A stretch of DNA of 64,000 bases from Streptomyces sp. HPF1205 (GTDB taxonomy: Bacteria > Actinomycetota > Actinomycetes > Streptomycetales > Streptomycetaceae): contig NZ_JAINVH010000008.1 in the NCBI RefSeq assembly GCF_020400825.1, positions 62,001 to 126,000 of the forward strand, given 5' to 3'. Of the stretch, positions 8,482-16,520 are shown one piece after another. The notes beneath the pieces are model-generated. The model was not told the DNA's origin, did no database searches, and saw nothing but the letters and a program-made list of their open reading frames with translations. A program made the translations under genes and the position numbers. The stretch's first letter is position 1, and each line of letters begins with the position of its first letter.

Positions 8482-8514
8482 GAGCCGGTACGGACCGTCG
8501 GTCCGTACCGGCTC
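8482..8514 (-). terminator. Hairpin downstream of the TetR gene
   Basis: A perfect 15-bp stem (8482-8496 with 8500-8514) and 3-nt loop lies 16 nt past the stop codon of the TetR gene on the minus strand. Confidence 0.85.
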
Positions 8515-8530
8515 CGGCGTTTCGCGGCAG

Positions 8531-9166
8531 TCAGGTGTCCGGATCCAGCCAGTGGGCCCGACCGAGGCTGATGATCCGCATCCGCATGCGGGCCGCGTGC
8601 ACCAGCCGTTCGCGGGCCGCCGGGTCGTCGGCGGGCACGTCCAGCAGGGCTGCCGCGGTCGACACCATGTGGTCGACGTACAGGTCGGCGAGCACCCGCA
8701 GGTCCTCGGCGGTCCACCCGGCCGAGGCGGGCCGCGCGGCCAGCCCGGCGGCCACCTCGTCGCCGAATCCGCGCAGTTGGGCCGCGATGGCCGCGCGCAC
8801 CGGGGCCACTCCGCCGTAGCGCTCGCGGGCGATGAAGCGGATGTGCGGGCGGTGCCGCTCGACGTACCCGGCGATGATCGCCACCGCGCGGTCGATGGTG
8901 TCCGCGGAGCCGGTGCCGTCCGCCATCACCGACCGCACCACGCCGTGCAGGCTGCCCAGCGACTCCTCGACGAGCGCCACCCCGAGGCCGGCCATGTCGG
9001 GGAAGTGCCGGTAGAAGGCGGCGGGTGACACGCCCACCTCGCGGGTGACTTCGCGCAGTCCCAGGCTGCTGAGGTTCTGGTGCTCCAGCAGCCGCAGCCC
9101 GGCGTCCAGCAGCGCCTGCCGCGTCTGCCGCTTGCGGTCCTGCCGGACCCCGGGGATGTGACTCAT
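8531..9166 (-). CDS. TetR-family regulator, FabR-like
   Basis: 211 residues. The N-terminal helix-turn-helix is LREVTREVGVSPAAFYRHF near residues 40-58, and the rest is the helical ligand domain. RFIARERYGG, MVSTAAALL and the C-terminal MRMRIISLGRAHWL match the layout of E. coli FabR, which represses unsaturated fatty acid synthesis. A fatty-acid or membrane-lipid role is therefore plausible but not proven. ATG 9166 is the only start that preserves the usual short N-terminus. The divergent gene encodes a membrane peptide, and two TCAGTAAACA repeats lie in the gap, probably its operator. Confidence 0.88.
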   Translation of the reverse strand: MSHIPGVRQDRKRQTRQALLDAGLRLLEHQNLSSLGLREVTREVGVSPAAFYRHFPDMAGLGVALVEESLGSLHGVVRSVMADGTGSADTIDRAVAIIAGYVERHRPHIRFIARERYGGVAPVRAAIAAQLRGFGDEVAAGLAARPASAGWTAEDLRVLADLYVDHMVSTAAALLDVPADDPAARERLVHAARMRMRIISLGRAHWLDPDT

Positions 9167-9171
9167 GTCAT

Positions 9172-9233
9172 TCAGTAAACAACCGTTCGCCGACTTTCGC
9201 CACCGTACACTGGGGTAGTCAGTAAACAGTTGT
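9172..9233. promoter_or_regulatory. Direct repeats between tetR and the membrane peptide gene
   Basis: TCAGTAAACA occurs at 9172-9181 and again at 9219-9228, 47 bp apart. This A/T-rich element in a GC-rich genome is an obvious candidate operator for the divergent TetR regulator. The second copy runs into GTTGT, making a short AACA/TGTT dyad. Confidence 0.55.
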
Positions 9234-9268
9234 AAGCCGAAATTCGACTCCTCGGAGGTGCGGCCGAC

Positions 9269-9421
9269 ATGAGCCTCGTCGTTCTCCTGCTGGGCATGGG
9301 CATCCTCATGGGCGCCGCCGCCCACACCTCGCTCACGGTCTTCACCGTCGCCGCCGCGGCCGTCGTGCTGTGGCTGGCCGCCTTCGCCGTGCGCGAGCGC
9401 CTCGGCCGCCGCCGCGGCTGA
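9269..9421 (+). CDS. 50-residue membrane peptide
   Basis: Short gene with GGAGG at 9254-9258 and ATG 9269. The product is mostly two hydrophobic stretches (LVVLLLGMGILMGAAA and VFTVAAAAVVLWLAAFAV) followed by a positively charged RERLGRRRG tail, consistent with a two-helix inner-membrane peptide. It is divergent from the FabR-like regulator and probably a target of it. The function is unknown. Confidence 0.7.
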   Translation: MSLVVLLLGMGILMGAAAHTSLTVFTVAAAAVVLWLAAFAVRERLGRRRG

Positions 9422-9488
9422 GCCCGCGGCCCGCCGCGGCGCCCGGTCCGTCCGTCCGCTCGCCTCGACCGTTCCAGGAAGGGACACC

Positions 9489-9797
9489 GTGAAAACCGCA
9501 GTCGCGAATCCCGCAGCCACCGCACGCGAACCGCTCGCGACCGGCAGCCCGGCCGCGCGCGGGACCCGCGACGCCGACGGCATGGCCGTCGCGTCCTTCC
9601 TGCTGGGCCTGCCCGGCCTGCTCGTCCTCAACTTCGTGCTCGGCCCCGCCGCCGTCGTGCTGGCCCTGGTCGCCCTCGGCCGGGGCACCGCCCGCCGCGG
9701 GCGCGCCCTGCTCGGCCTCGCGCTCGGCGTGGCCGACCTGGCCGTCATGATCGCGCTGACCGTCGCCGACCACGGCGTCATCTGGTCCTTCACCTGA
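9489..9797 (+). CDS. DUF4190-type small membrane protein
   Basis: 102 residues from GTG 9489, with AGGAAGG upstream. After a 30-residue soluble start come two transmembrane helices with the DUF4190 pattern: AVASFLLGLPGLLVLNFVLGPAAVVLALVALG, then RGRALLGLALGVADLAVMIAL. Such proteins are common in actinobacteria, often fused to Pro-rich tails, and have no known biochemical role. It may be co-transcribed with the 50-residue membrane peptide 67 bp upstream. It is followed by a strong bidirectional terminator. Confidence 0.82.
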   Translation: MKTAVANPAATAREPLATGSPAARGTRDADGMAVASFLLGLPGLLVLNFVLGPAAVVLALVALGRGTARRGRALLGLALGVADLAVMIALTVADHGVIWSFT

Positions 9798-9828
9798 GCG
9801 GGGCCGGCCGCGGCCGGCCCCCGATCCC

Positions 9829-9880
9829 CGATATGGCGAGGTCCCGCCTCCGCGTACGGAGGCGGGACCTCGCCATATCG
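9829..9880. terminator. Bidirectional terminator between DUF4190 gene and glyA
   Basis: A perfect 24-bp inverted repeat (9829-9852 with 9857-9880) with a 4-nt loop sits between two convergent genes. It is the strongest hairpin in the window. Confidence 0.93.
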
Positions 9881-9924
9881 CCGCCCATCCGGCGCGAGCC
9901 CGGCACGGGGCGCGCGCCCCGGCC

Positions 9925-11406
9925 TCAGCTCAGGTCGATGCCCGGGTAGAGCGGGAAGCCCGCCAGCAGGTCGGCCGCCCGCTTGGCCACCTGCTCGGCC
10001 ACGGAGGCGTCCAGCAGGTGGTGCGCCTTGGACAGGCCGCCCTTGGGGGCCGGCGCGGCCGAGGCCGCCGTCAGCACGGTGTCCAGCAGCCCGGCGATCT
10101 CGTCCATCTCCGCGGTGCCGAGGCCCCGCGTGGTCAGCGCCGGGGTGCCGATCCGGATGCCCGAGGTGTACCAGGCGCCGTTGGGGTCCTGCGGGACCGA
10201 GTTGCGGTTGGTGACGATCCCGGCCTCCAGCAGCGCGGCCTCGGCCTGACGGCCGGTCAGCCCGTAGCCCGACACGTCGATGAGCACCAGGTGGTTGTCG
10301 GTGCCGCCGGTCACCAGGGTGGCGCCGCGCCGCAGCAGGCCCTCGGCCAGCGCCCGCGCGTTGTCCACGATCGCCCGGGCGTACGAGCCGAACTCCGGCC
10401 GCCCCGCCTCGGCCAGCGCCACCGCCTTCGCCGCCATCACGTGCGGCAGCGGACCGCCGAGCACCATCGGGCAGCCGCGGTCGACGTGCTCGGCCAGCGA
10501 GTCGTCGCACAGCACCATGCCGCCGCGCGGGCCGCGCAGCGACTTGTGCGTGGTGGTGGTGACGATCTGGGCGTGCGGCACCGGGTCGAAGTCCCCGGTC
10601 AGCACCTTGCCCGCGACCAGGCCCGCGAAGTGCGCCATGTCCACCATCAAGGTGGCCCCCACCTCGTCGGCGATCTCCCGCATCAGGCGGAAGTTCACCA
10701 GCCGCGGATACGCCGAGTAGCCCGCCACCAGGATCAGCGGCCGGAACTCGCGGGCCGTGGCCCGCAGGGCGTCGTAGTCCAGCAGCCCGGTGGCCGGATC
10801 GGTGCCGTAGCTGCGCTGGTCGAACATCTTGCCCGAGATGTTGGGGCGGAAGCCGTGGGTCAGGTGCCCGCCGGCGTCCAGCGACATGCCCAGCATCCGC
10901 TGGTTGCCGAACGCCGTCCGCAGCCGCGCCCAGTCCTGCTCGGACAGGTCGTTGACCTGGCGGACGCCGGCCTCGGCCAGCGCCGGGGCCTCCACCCGCT
11001 GGGAGAGCACCGACCAGAACGCCACCAGGTTGGCGTCGATGCCCGAGTGCGGCTGCACATAGGCGTGCGCGGCGCCGAAGACGGACCGGGCGTGCTCGGC
11101 GGCCAGCGACTCCACGGTGTCCACGTTGCGGCAGCCGGCGTAGAAGCGCCTGCCGACGGTGCCCTCGGCGTACTTGTCGCTGAACCAGTTGCCCATCGCC
11201 AGCAGCGTGGCCGGCGAGGCGTAGTTCTCGCTCGCGATGAGCTTGAGCATCTCGCGCTGGTCGGTGATCTCGCTCGCGATGGCGTCCGCGACGCGCGGCT
11301 CCACACCGCGGATCACGTCCAGCGCGCTGCGGAAGGCGGTCGACTCGGTGGAGTACGGGGTCCGCGCAGCGGCGGATGAGGTGGCTGACGGCTCGGCTGC
11401 GGCCAT
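9925..11406 (-). CDS. glyA: Serine hydroxymethyltransferase
   Basis: 493 residues, started at ATG 11406 with GGAGGA 7 nt upstream. It converts serine and tetrahydrofolate to glycine and 5,10-methylene-THF, feeding one-carbon units to purine and thymidylate synthesis. SHMT landmarks include [16 protein letters not shown] near the N-terminus, the [14 protein letters not shown] block carrying the PLP lysine, [12 protein letters not shown] with the PLP-contacting Asp, and [14 protein letters not shown] near the end. It is ~60-70 residues longer than the usual ~420 residues because of an insertion around residues 130-165 and a longer C-terminus. A ZTP riboswitch lies in its leader. Confidence 0.95.
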   Translation of the reverse strand: MAAAEPSATSSAAARTPYSTESTAFRSALDVIRGVEPRVADAIASEITDQREMLKLIASENYASPATLLAMGNWFSDKYAEGTVGRRFYAGCRNVDTVESLAAEHARSVFGAAHAYVQPHSGIDANLVAFWSVLSQRVEAPALAEAGVRQVNDLSEQDWARLRTAFGNQRMLGMSLDAGGHLTHGFRPNISGKMFDQRSYGTDPATGLLDYDALRATAREFRPLILVAGYSAYPRLVNFRLMREIADEVGATLMVDMAHFAGLVAGKVLTGDFDPVPHAQIVTTTTHKSLRGPRGGMVLCDDSLAEHVDRGCPMVLGGPLPHVMAAKAVALAEAGRPEFGSYARAIVDNARALAEGLLRRGATLVTGGTDNHLVLIDVSGYGLTGRQAEAALLEAGIVTNRNSVPQDPNGAWYTSGIRIGTPALTTRGLGTAEMDEIAGLLDTVLTAASAAPAPKGGLSKAHHLLDASVAEQVAKRAADLLAGFPLYPGIDLS

Positions 11407-11431
11407 GGGGTCCTCCGGTTTCGGCGACGGA

Positions 11432-11520
11432 ACGGCCCAGGCGCACGGCACTTCAGCGCAAGCAACGCGAGCCGCTCCCCGATGGTTGCACCCATCCCAG
11501 CGCGCCAGTCACGGCCCTGT
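11432..11520 (-). ncRNA. ZTP (pfl) riboswitch
   Basis: On the minus strand, 26-114 nt before the glyA start, the three hallmark segments of the pfl motif occur in order: CGTGACTGGCG (plus 11503-11513), GGGGAGCG (11473-11480) and CGCCTGGGCCG (11433-11443). The first two are separated by a loop with ATGGGTGCAACCAT. ZTP riboswitches sense ZTP/AICAR-ribotide accumulation that signals 10-formyl-THF shortage and switch on one-carbon genes, of which glyA is a standard target. The match to the consensus is from memory; Infernal with RF01750 would settle it. Confidence 0.9.
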
Positions 11521-11581
11521 CCGAGCTTAGCCCACGGCCCGGGCCCCGGTGGGGCGCGGCCCGGGTGTTTGGATGGTGTTC

Positions 11582-12694
11582 ATGGAGGATCCCAAGGAGT
11601 GGGCCCGGCCCGCGCCCGCCCTGGCGGGGCAGTTGCCGGGACAGGGCGAGCGGTCCGCGTCTGGTGTGGTCACCCGGGTGAGCGGCGGGACCGGGGTGAT
11701 CGCACTGGACCGGCCCCGGGCGCTGAACGCGCTGGACCTGCCGATGGTCACGGCGATGACCGAGGTGCTGCGGCGGTGGCACGACGACCCCGCCGTGCGC
11801 TCGGTGCTCGTGCGGAGCACCTCGCCGAAGGCGTTCTGCGCGGGCGGCGACATCCGGGCGGTGCGCGAGGCCGGGATGCGCGGCGACGACGCGGCCGTGA
11901 GCGCGTACTTCGCCGCCGAGTACGCGCTCGACGCGCTGGTCGCCCGGTACCCCAAGCCGTACACCGCCCTGATCGACGGGTTCGCCATGGGCGGCGGGCT
12001 GGGCATCAGCGTGCACGGCTCGGCGCTGGTGGTGACCGAACGCGCGGTGCTCGCGATGCCCGAGACGGCGATCGGCTTCTTCCCCGACGTCGGCGCCGGG
12101 TACTTCCTGCCCCGCCTGCCCGGCGGGCTGGGCATGTACCTGGGCCTGACGGGGGTACGTGTACCGGGCGCGGCCGCCGTGGAGTACGGGCTGGCCACCC
12201 ACTACGTGCCCGCCCGTGACCTGGCCGCGCTGGAGGACGCCCTGACCGGCGGTACGGGGGCGGGGGACGGCGAGCGGGGCGCGCGCGGCCCCGCCGGGGT
12301 GCTGGAGAGGTTCGCCGTCACCCCGCCGCCGTCGGAACCGGCCGGCCGTCGCGCCGCCATCGACCGCTGCTTCGGCCCGCACGTCCCCGATCTCGCCGAC
12401 GTACGGGAGCGCCTGGCCGCGGAGCCGGACACCGAGTGGGCGGCCGACACGCTCGCCGTGCTCGACCGGGCCTCGCCGATGAGCCTCGCGGTCACCTTCG
12501 ACCTGCTGCGGGCGGGCGCCGGATCGGACCTGGAGGAGTGCCTGGCCCGCGACCTCGACCTCGCCCGGCGGGTCGCCCGCCATCCCGACTTCCACGAGGG
12601 GGTGCGGGCCGCCCTGGTCGACAAGGACCGCGCCCCGCGCTGGCCGAGCGCCCTCCGGCCGTCGTCCGCCCTCCGCCTCCCGTCCATCATGTGA
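11582..12694 (+). CDS. Crotonase-fold 3-hydroxyisobutyryl-CoA hydrolase-like protein
   Basis: 370 residues. KAFCAGGDIRAVRE and GFAMGGGLGISVHG are the crotonase oxyanion-hole blocks, and MPETAIGFFPDVGAGYFLPRL plus the C-terminal extension with MSLAVTFDLLR are typical of 3-hydroxyisobutyryl-CoA hydrolases rather than plain enoyl-CoA hydratases. The reaction would be the thioester hydrolysis step in valine degradation. An insertion of about 20 Gly/Ala residues near 225-245 is probably a loop. The start is uncertain: ATG 11582, GTG 11576 and ATG 11573 are all in frame. It is divergent from glyA. Confidence 0.82.
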   Translation: MEDPKEWARPAPALAGQLPGQGERSASGVVTRVSGGTGVIALDRPRALNALDLPMVTAMTEVLRRWHDDPAVRSVLVRSTSPKAFCAGGDIRAVREAGMRGDDAAVSAYFAAEYALDALVARYPKPYTALIDGFAMGGGLGISVHGSALVVTERAVLAMPETAIGFFPDVGAGYFLPRLPGGLGMYLGLTGVRVPGAAAVEYGLATHYVPARDLAALEDALTGGTGAGDGERGARGPAGVLERFAVTPPPSEPAGRRAAIDRCFGPHVPDLADVRERLAAEPDTEWAADTLAVLDRASPMSLAVTFDLLRAGAGSDLEECLARDLDLARRVARHPDFHEGVRAALVDKDRAPRWPSALRPSSALRLPSIM

Positions 12695-12829
12695 GAATCG
12701 GGTGTCATCATGCGGACATGCCGGAGTACGGTGATCACCGGCCCGTGAGGCGGCGGGCCGCGGCCGGGACGGCCGTGACGCAGCAGCCCGCCGTACCCCG
12801 GCGGGCCGGACCCGCGAAGGAGCCACGCC

Positions 12830-13570
12830 ATGCCCCGCGAATGGGACGCGAAGACCTACGACTCCCTGCCGCTGCCCCACCGGGGCTGGGGGCGGCGCAC
12901 CCTCGGCCGGCTGCCGCTGCGCGGCGACGAGCGGGTGATGGACGCCGGGTGCGGGACCGGCCGCGATACGGAGGGCCTGCTGGACCGGCTGCCGGACGGC
13001 CGGGTGGTGGCCGTCGACGCCTCCGCCCGGATGCTCGACCAGCTCCGTGAGCGGCTGGCCGGACGGCTGGACCGGGTCGAGGTGGTGCGCGCCGACCTGA
13101 CCGGGGCGCTGCCGTTCGAGGGCGAGGTGGACGCGGTCTTCAGCGTCGCCGCCTTCCACTGGATCGAGGACCACGCCGCCCTCTTCGCCGCGCTGGCCGC
13201 GCGGATGCGGCCGGGGGCGCGGCTGGCCGCCGAGTGCGGCGGGCGGGGCAACATCGCCGCCGTGAACGCCGCGGTCGCCGACGTGCTGGGGGAGCGGCCC
13301 GGCACTTGGGAGTTCGCCGGCGTCGACGACACCCGGCGGCGGCTGGCCGGCGCGGGCTTCACCGACCTCGACGTGCGGCTGCGGCCGGACCCGGCGCGGT
13401 TCGAGCCGGGCGGGCAGCTGGAGGCGTTCCTGGCCACCGTCATCCTCGGCGCCCACCTCGACGGCATGGCCGACGAGGACCGCGGACCCTTCGTCGAGGC
13501 GGTGGCGGCCCGGCTGGCCGAGCCGGTCGTGGACTACGTACGGCTGGAGATCTCGGCGGTCCGCGGGTAG
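12830..13570 (+). CDS. Class I SAM-dependent methyltransferase
   Basis: 246 residues with AAGGAG upstream of ATG 12830. VMDAGCGTGRDTEGLL is motif I (SAM binding), VVAVDASARMLDQ the acidic motif-II strand end, and FSVAAFHWIEDHAALFA motif post-II. The arrangement EWDAKTYDSLPLPHRGWG at the start resembles trans-aconitate 2-methyltransferase and related small-molecule methyltransferases. The acceptor is unknown. It stands alone between the hydrolase and the LacI gene. Confidence 0.85.
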   Translation: MPREWDAKTYDSLPLPHRGWGRRTLGRLPLRGDERVMDAGCGTGRDTEGLLDRLPDGRVVAVDASARMLDQLRERLAGRLDRVEVVRADLTGALPFEGEVDAVFSVAAFHWIEDHAALFAALAARMRPGARLAAECGGRGNIAAVNAAVADVLGERPGTWEFAGVDDTRRRLAGAGFTDLDVRLRPDPARFEPGGQLEAFLATVILGAHLDGMADEDRGPFVEAVAARLAEPVVDYVRLEISAVRG

Positions 13571-13600
13571 CGGCGGGCCACCTCGCGGACACGCGTGGGT

Positions 13601-13616
13601 GCTGAACCGGTTCAGC
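13601..13616. promoter_or_regulatory. LacI-type operator
   Basis: GCTGAACCGGTTCAGC is a perfect 16-bp palindrome centred on CpG, the classical architecture of LacI-family operators. A second partial site, GCCGGTTCAGCG, lies at 13666-13677. Both sit within 150 bp of the LacI-family gene at 13751, so autoregulation is the simplest reading. Confidence 0.75.
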
Positions 13617-13750
13617 TCCCGTTCGGCCCTCCGTGCGGTATGGGCCGCGCAGCGGCTTACCGGCGCCGGTTCAGCGTTGTTAAGCTGTGCCGCCCGATCA
13701 CTCCCGTCGCCGGCCCGCCGGCCGGGCCCCCTCCAGCCGCGAGAGGCCGT

Positions 13751-14767
13751 ATGAGCCCTGTCAAACGCCCCACCATCGCCGACATCGCCCAGGCGGCCGG
13801 CGTCTCCAAGGGCGCCGTCTCGTACGCGCTCAACGGCAAGGCGGGCGTCTCGCAGCAGACGCGCGAGCGGATCCTGGAGATCGCCGCACGGATGGGCTGG
13901 CACCCCAGCAGCGCCGCCCGCGCGCTGTCCGACGGGCGGGCCGGGGCGATCGGCCTGGTCGTGGACCGGCCCGCGACGGTGCTGGGCATCGAGCCGTTCT
14001 TCATGCAGCTCATCTCGGGTGTGGAGACGGGCCTGGCCGCCACGACCACCGCGCTGCTGCTGCAGGTGACCGAGGACGCGCGCGCGGAGGAGGCCGCGTA
14101 CCGCCGCTGGTGGGGCGAACGGCGGGTGGACGGGGTACTGCTCGTCGACCTGCGCGACGACGACCCGCGGCTCGGGCTGCTCGGCGAACTCGGGCTGCCC
14201 GCGGTCGTGGTGGGGCACGCGCCCGGCGTGCCGTCGGTGTGGATCGACGACGCCGCCGCCGTGCGCGAGACCCTGGCCTACCTCGCCGCGATGGGCCACC
14301 GCCGGATCGCCCGGGTGGCCGGCCCCGCCCACTTCGTGCACACCCGCGAGCGCACCGAGTCCTTCGACCGCGCCGCCGAGGAACTCGGGCTGTCCGGCGT
14401 GACGTGCGTCCACACCGACTACTCCGGCGAGGCGGGCGCCCGCGCCACCCGCCGTCTGCTGTCCGGCGCCCGCCGGCCCACCGCGATCGTGTACGACAAC
14501 GACGTCATGGCCGTGGCCGCCCTCAGCGTCACGCAGGAGATGGGGATCGCCGTCCCCGGTGAACTCTCGATCGTCGCCTGGGACGACAGCGAACTGTGCC
14601 GCCTGGTCCACCCGGCCCTGACCGCCGTCAGCCGCCGCGTCCCCGAGTACGGCCACCGCGCGGCCTCGGCCCTGCTCCAACTGGTCGACGGGGCCGCCGT
14701 TCCCGACATCCTGCTCGACCCGCCGGTCCTGGTCCCGCGCGGCAGCACGGCCCCCGCCCCGCGCTGA
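13751..14767 (+). CDS. LacI-family transcriptional regulator
   Basis: 338 residues from ATG 13751. The N-terminal DNA-binding domain is intact: TIADIAQAAGVSKGAVSYALNGKAGVS (helix-turn-helix), then the hinge SSAARALSDGRAGAIGLVV. The rest is the periplasmic-binding-protein fold with DGVLLVDLRDDDPRL, YDNDVMAVAAL and SIVAWDDSELCRLVHPALTAV, the usual C-terminal sugar-binding core. It should repress a sugar-catabolic regulon and respond to a carbohydrate. No transporter or glycosidase lies adjacent, so its targets are elsewhere apart from its own promoter, which has a palindromic operator. Confidence 0.9.
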   Translation: MSPVKRPTIADIAQAAGVSKGAVSYALNGKAGVSQQTRERILEIAARMGWHPSSAARALSDGRAGAIGLVVDRPATVLGIEPFFMQLISGVETGLAATTTALLLQVTEDARAEEAAYRRWWGERRVDGVLLVDLRDDDPRLGLLGELGLPAVVVGHAPGVPSVWIDDAAAVRETLAYLAAMGHRRIARVAGPAHFVHTRERTESFDRAAEELGLSGVTCVHTDYSGEAGARATRRLLSGARRPTAIVYDNDVMAVAALSVTQEMGIAVPGELSIVAWDDSELCRLVHPALTAVSRRVPEYGHRAASALLQLVDGAAVPDILLDPPVLVPRGSTAPAPR

Positions 14768-15433
14768 CCGCCCGTCCCCGAGAGCCGACGGACCGTCGAC
14801 CCCGGCGCCGTCACGCGGTTCGGGCGTGCCGGTGCCCCCGCGCCCCCGCGCCTGTGTGTCGCGGAGCCCGGCCCCGCCGACGGCGCCCGGTTGCGGATCC
14901 CGGGCCGCACGGGCGCGGCCTACGGGCGGCGGGCGGCGCCCGCCGCCTGATTCACCGCCTCATCCGCCGCCTGGCTTACCGCCTCACGGAATCACCGGCC
15001 GGCGGCACCCTCCAACCGGCGGCCGGTCGCACCGCACGCCATCGGCCGCCGGTCAGTGCGCCCGGCATGGGCCGACGTGGGCCGACGCGGGCCTACGCGG
15101 GCCGGGCACGGGCCGACACGGACAGCCGGACCGGCGGCTGATCGCGCGTCAGGGTGAACCGGTCCGGCCGCCGGTGGCCCCGCGACCCGGGCGGACCGGC
15201 CCGTATCACCGTTTCGTCGCGTCGGGTTCACGCGACGTGTTGACCCGTGTGGCCCCGCGTGGGTAGGTCCGCGGGTGCCGGGCGACCTAGTCTTGTGGCC
15301 GACTGATCCTTTTGGCGCTGTTTGCTCCGTCCTCGTCCCGTCCGTCCCGCGCCGTCCCGCTTCCCTTCCGTCCCCGCGCCGCCCCGCTCCCTTCCCGCGC
15401 CGCCGTCGGCCCTCCCCGCGACGAGGAGAACCC
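14768..15433. other. 666-bp gene-free region
   Basis: No reading frame here shows convincing codon structure on either strand. The sequence has short degenerate repeats of GCCGACGCGGGCC type near 15070-15120, and CCGCCTG/CTTACCGCCT blocks near 14940-14985. It probably holds the terminator of the LacI gene and the promoter of the following membrane protein. Confidence 0.5.
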
Positions 15434-16414
15434 GTGTCCATCGCCCGCAACGAGGGTGCCGTCCGGCAGCGCGCCGCCGCCGTGCGGTCGCTGGCGATGC
15501 TGCTGCCGGTGCTCGCGGTGGCGGCGCTCGCCGCCACGAAGTGGCCGCTGATCGACTCCAGCGCCGGGCGGCTGGGCGCCGCGAACGCCGGCTGGATGGC
15601 CGTCGCCGGGATCGCCGCCGGCCTGACCTGGGTCTGTTCCGCCACCGCCCAGCAGGGCGCGGTCGTCGAGACGCTGCCTCCCGGACGCCTGCTGGCCGCC
15701 CAGTTCGCCGCCTCCGCGGCCAACCACGTCCTGCCCGCGGGCCTCGGCGGCAACGCCGTCAACCTGCGCTTCCTGGTCCGTCGCGGGCTCAACCCGGCCC
15801 GCGCGGTGGCGGCGCTCGCGGTGCGAGCCTCCGCGGCCGTCGTCGGCCGCGTGGTGCTGCTGCTCGTCCTGCTGGCCGTCTTCCCCGACGCCCTGCGGCT
15901 GAGCCGCCTGATGCCCGGCCGGCCCGTACCGCCCGGCCACCCGCTGCTGCTCGTCGCCGGGGCCGCCGCCGTTCCGGCGCTGGCGCTGGTGCTGCTGCGG
16001 TACGCGCGCCGGCTGCGCGACCGGCTGCGGGAGTTCCTCGCCTCGGTCGCCCGCGACGTCCGGGCCCTGCACACGAGCAAGGCCCGGGTGGCGGCGCTGT
16101 GGGGCGGTTCGCTCGCCTTCCCCGCCGCGCACGCGGCCGTCGTCGTGGCCGTCTCGCGCGCGGTGCACATGGCGGTGCCGGTCAGCGCGGTCGCGCTCGC
16201 GTACCTGTTCGCGAGCACCGCCGCCGGCTGGCTGCCCACCCCCGCCGGGCTCGGCTCGCTCGACGCGGCACTCGCGCTGACCCTCGTCACCGCGGGCGCC
16301 TCCGGCGTGACCGCCGCCTCCGCCGTCCTCGGCTACCGCCTCGTGACCACCTGGCTCCCCCTCATCCCGGGCGTCGTGGTGCTCGCCGTGCTGGTCCGGC
16401 GCAGGGTGCTGTAA
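15434..16414 (+). CDS. Lysylphosphatidylglycerol synthase/UPF0104-type membrane protein
   Basis: 326 residues, GTG 15434 preceded by GAGGAGA. Eight or so hydrophobic segments cover the whole protein, and the pattern LLAAQFAASAANHVLPAGLGGNAVNLRFLVRRG followed by GWLPTPAGLGSLDAAL is the signature of the UPF0104/LPG-synthase flippase domain. The family includes MprF-type lipid flippases. The cytosolic lysyl-transferase domain of MprF is absent, so this is a stand-alone membrane unit, perhaps for lipid translocation. (The two quoted blocks are at residues ~95-117 and ~265-283.). Confidence 0.85.
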   Translation: MSIARNEGAVRQRAAAVRSLAMLLPVLAVAALAATKWPLIDSSAGRLGAANAGWMAVAGIAAGLTWVCSATAQQGAVVETLPPGRLLAAQFAASAANHVLPAGLGGNAVNLRFLVRRGLNPARAVAALAVRASAAVVGRVVLLLVLLAVFPDALRLSRLMPGRPVPPGHPLLLVAGAAAVPALALVLLRYARRLRDRLREFLASVARDVRALHTSKARVAALWGGSLAFPAAHAAVVVAVSRAVHMAVPVSAVALAYLFASTAAGWLPTPAGLGSLDAALALTLVTAGASGVTAASAVLGYRLVTTWLPLIPGVVVLAVLVRRRVL

Positions 16415-16452
16415 GCGGCGGGGACCGCGAACCGCCGCCGCCGGCACGGCGA

Positions 16453-16482
16453 CCGGGGCCCGGCCGCACGGCGCGGCCCCGG
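16453..16482 (+). terminator. Hairpin after the UPF0104 gene
   Basis: CCGGGGC at 16453-16459 pairs with GCCCCGG at 16476-16482 and further inner pairs extend the stem. It lies 39 bp past the stop, just before the response regulator gene. Confidence 0.5.
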
Positions 16483-16520
16483 CGGTGCGACCATGCTGCC
16501 GCCGGGGAACGGAGGCGGAC

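Noticed and set aside
8531..11446. Very long open frame on the minus strand spanning the tetR gene, a membrane peptide and glyA
   Set aside because: It is open only because of high GC; residues are Arg/Gly/Pro-rich outside the TetR portion, and real genes with motifs lie in other frames.
11453..14680. Over 1,000-codon minus-strand frame antisense to the hydrolase, methyltransferase and LacI genes
   Set aside because: All three plus-strand genes have clear family motifs and ribosome sites; the antisense frame has none.
14768..15433. Several open frames in the gap between the LacI gene and the membrane protein gene
   Set aside because: Pro/Arg/Gly-rich, no ribosome sites, no recognisable motif, inconsistent third-position bias.
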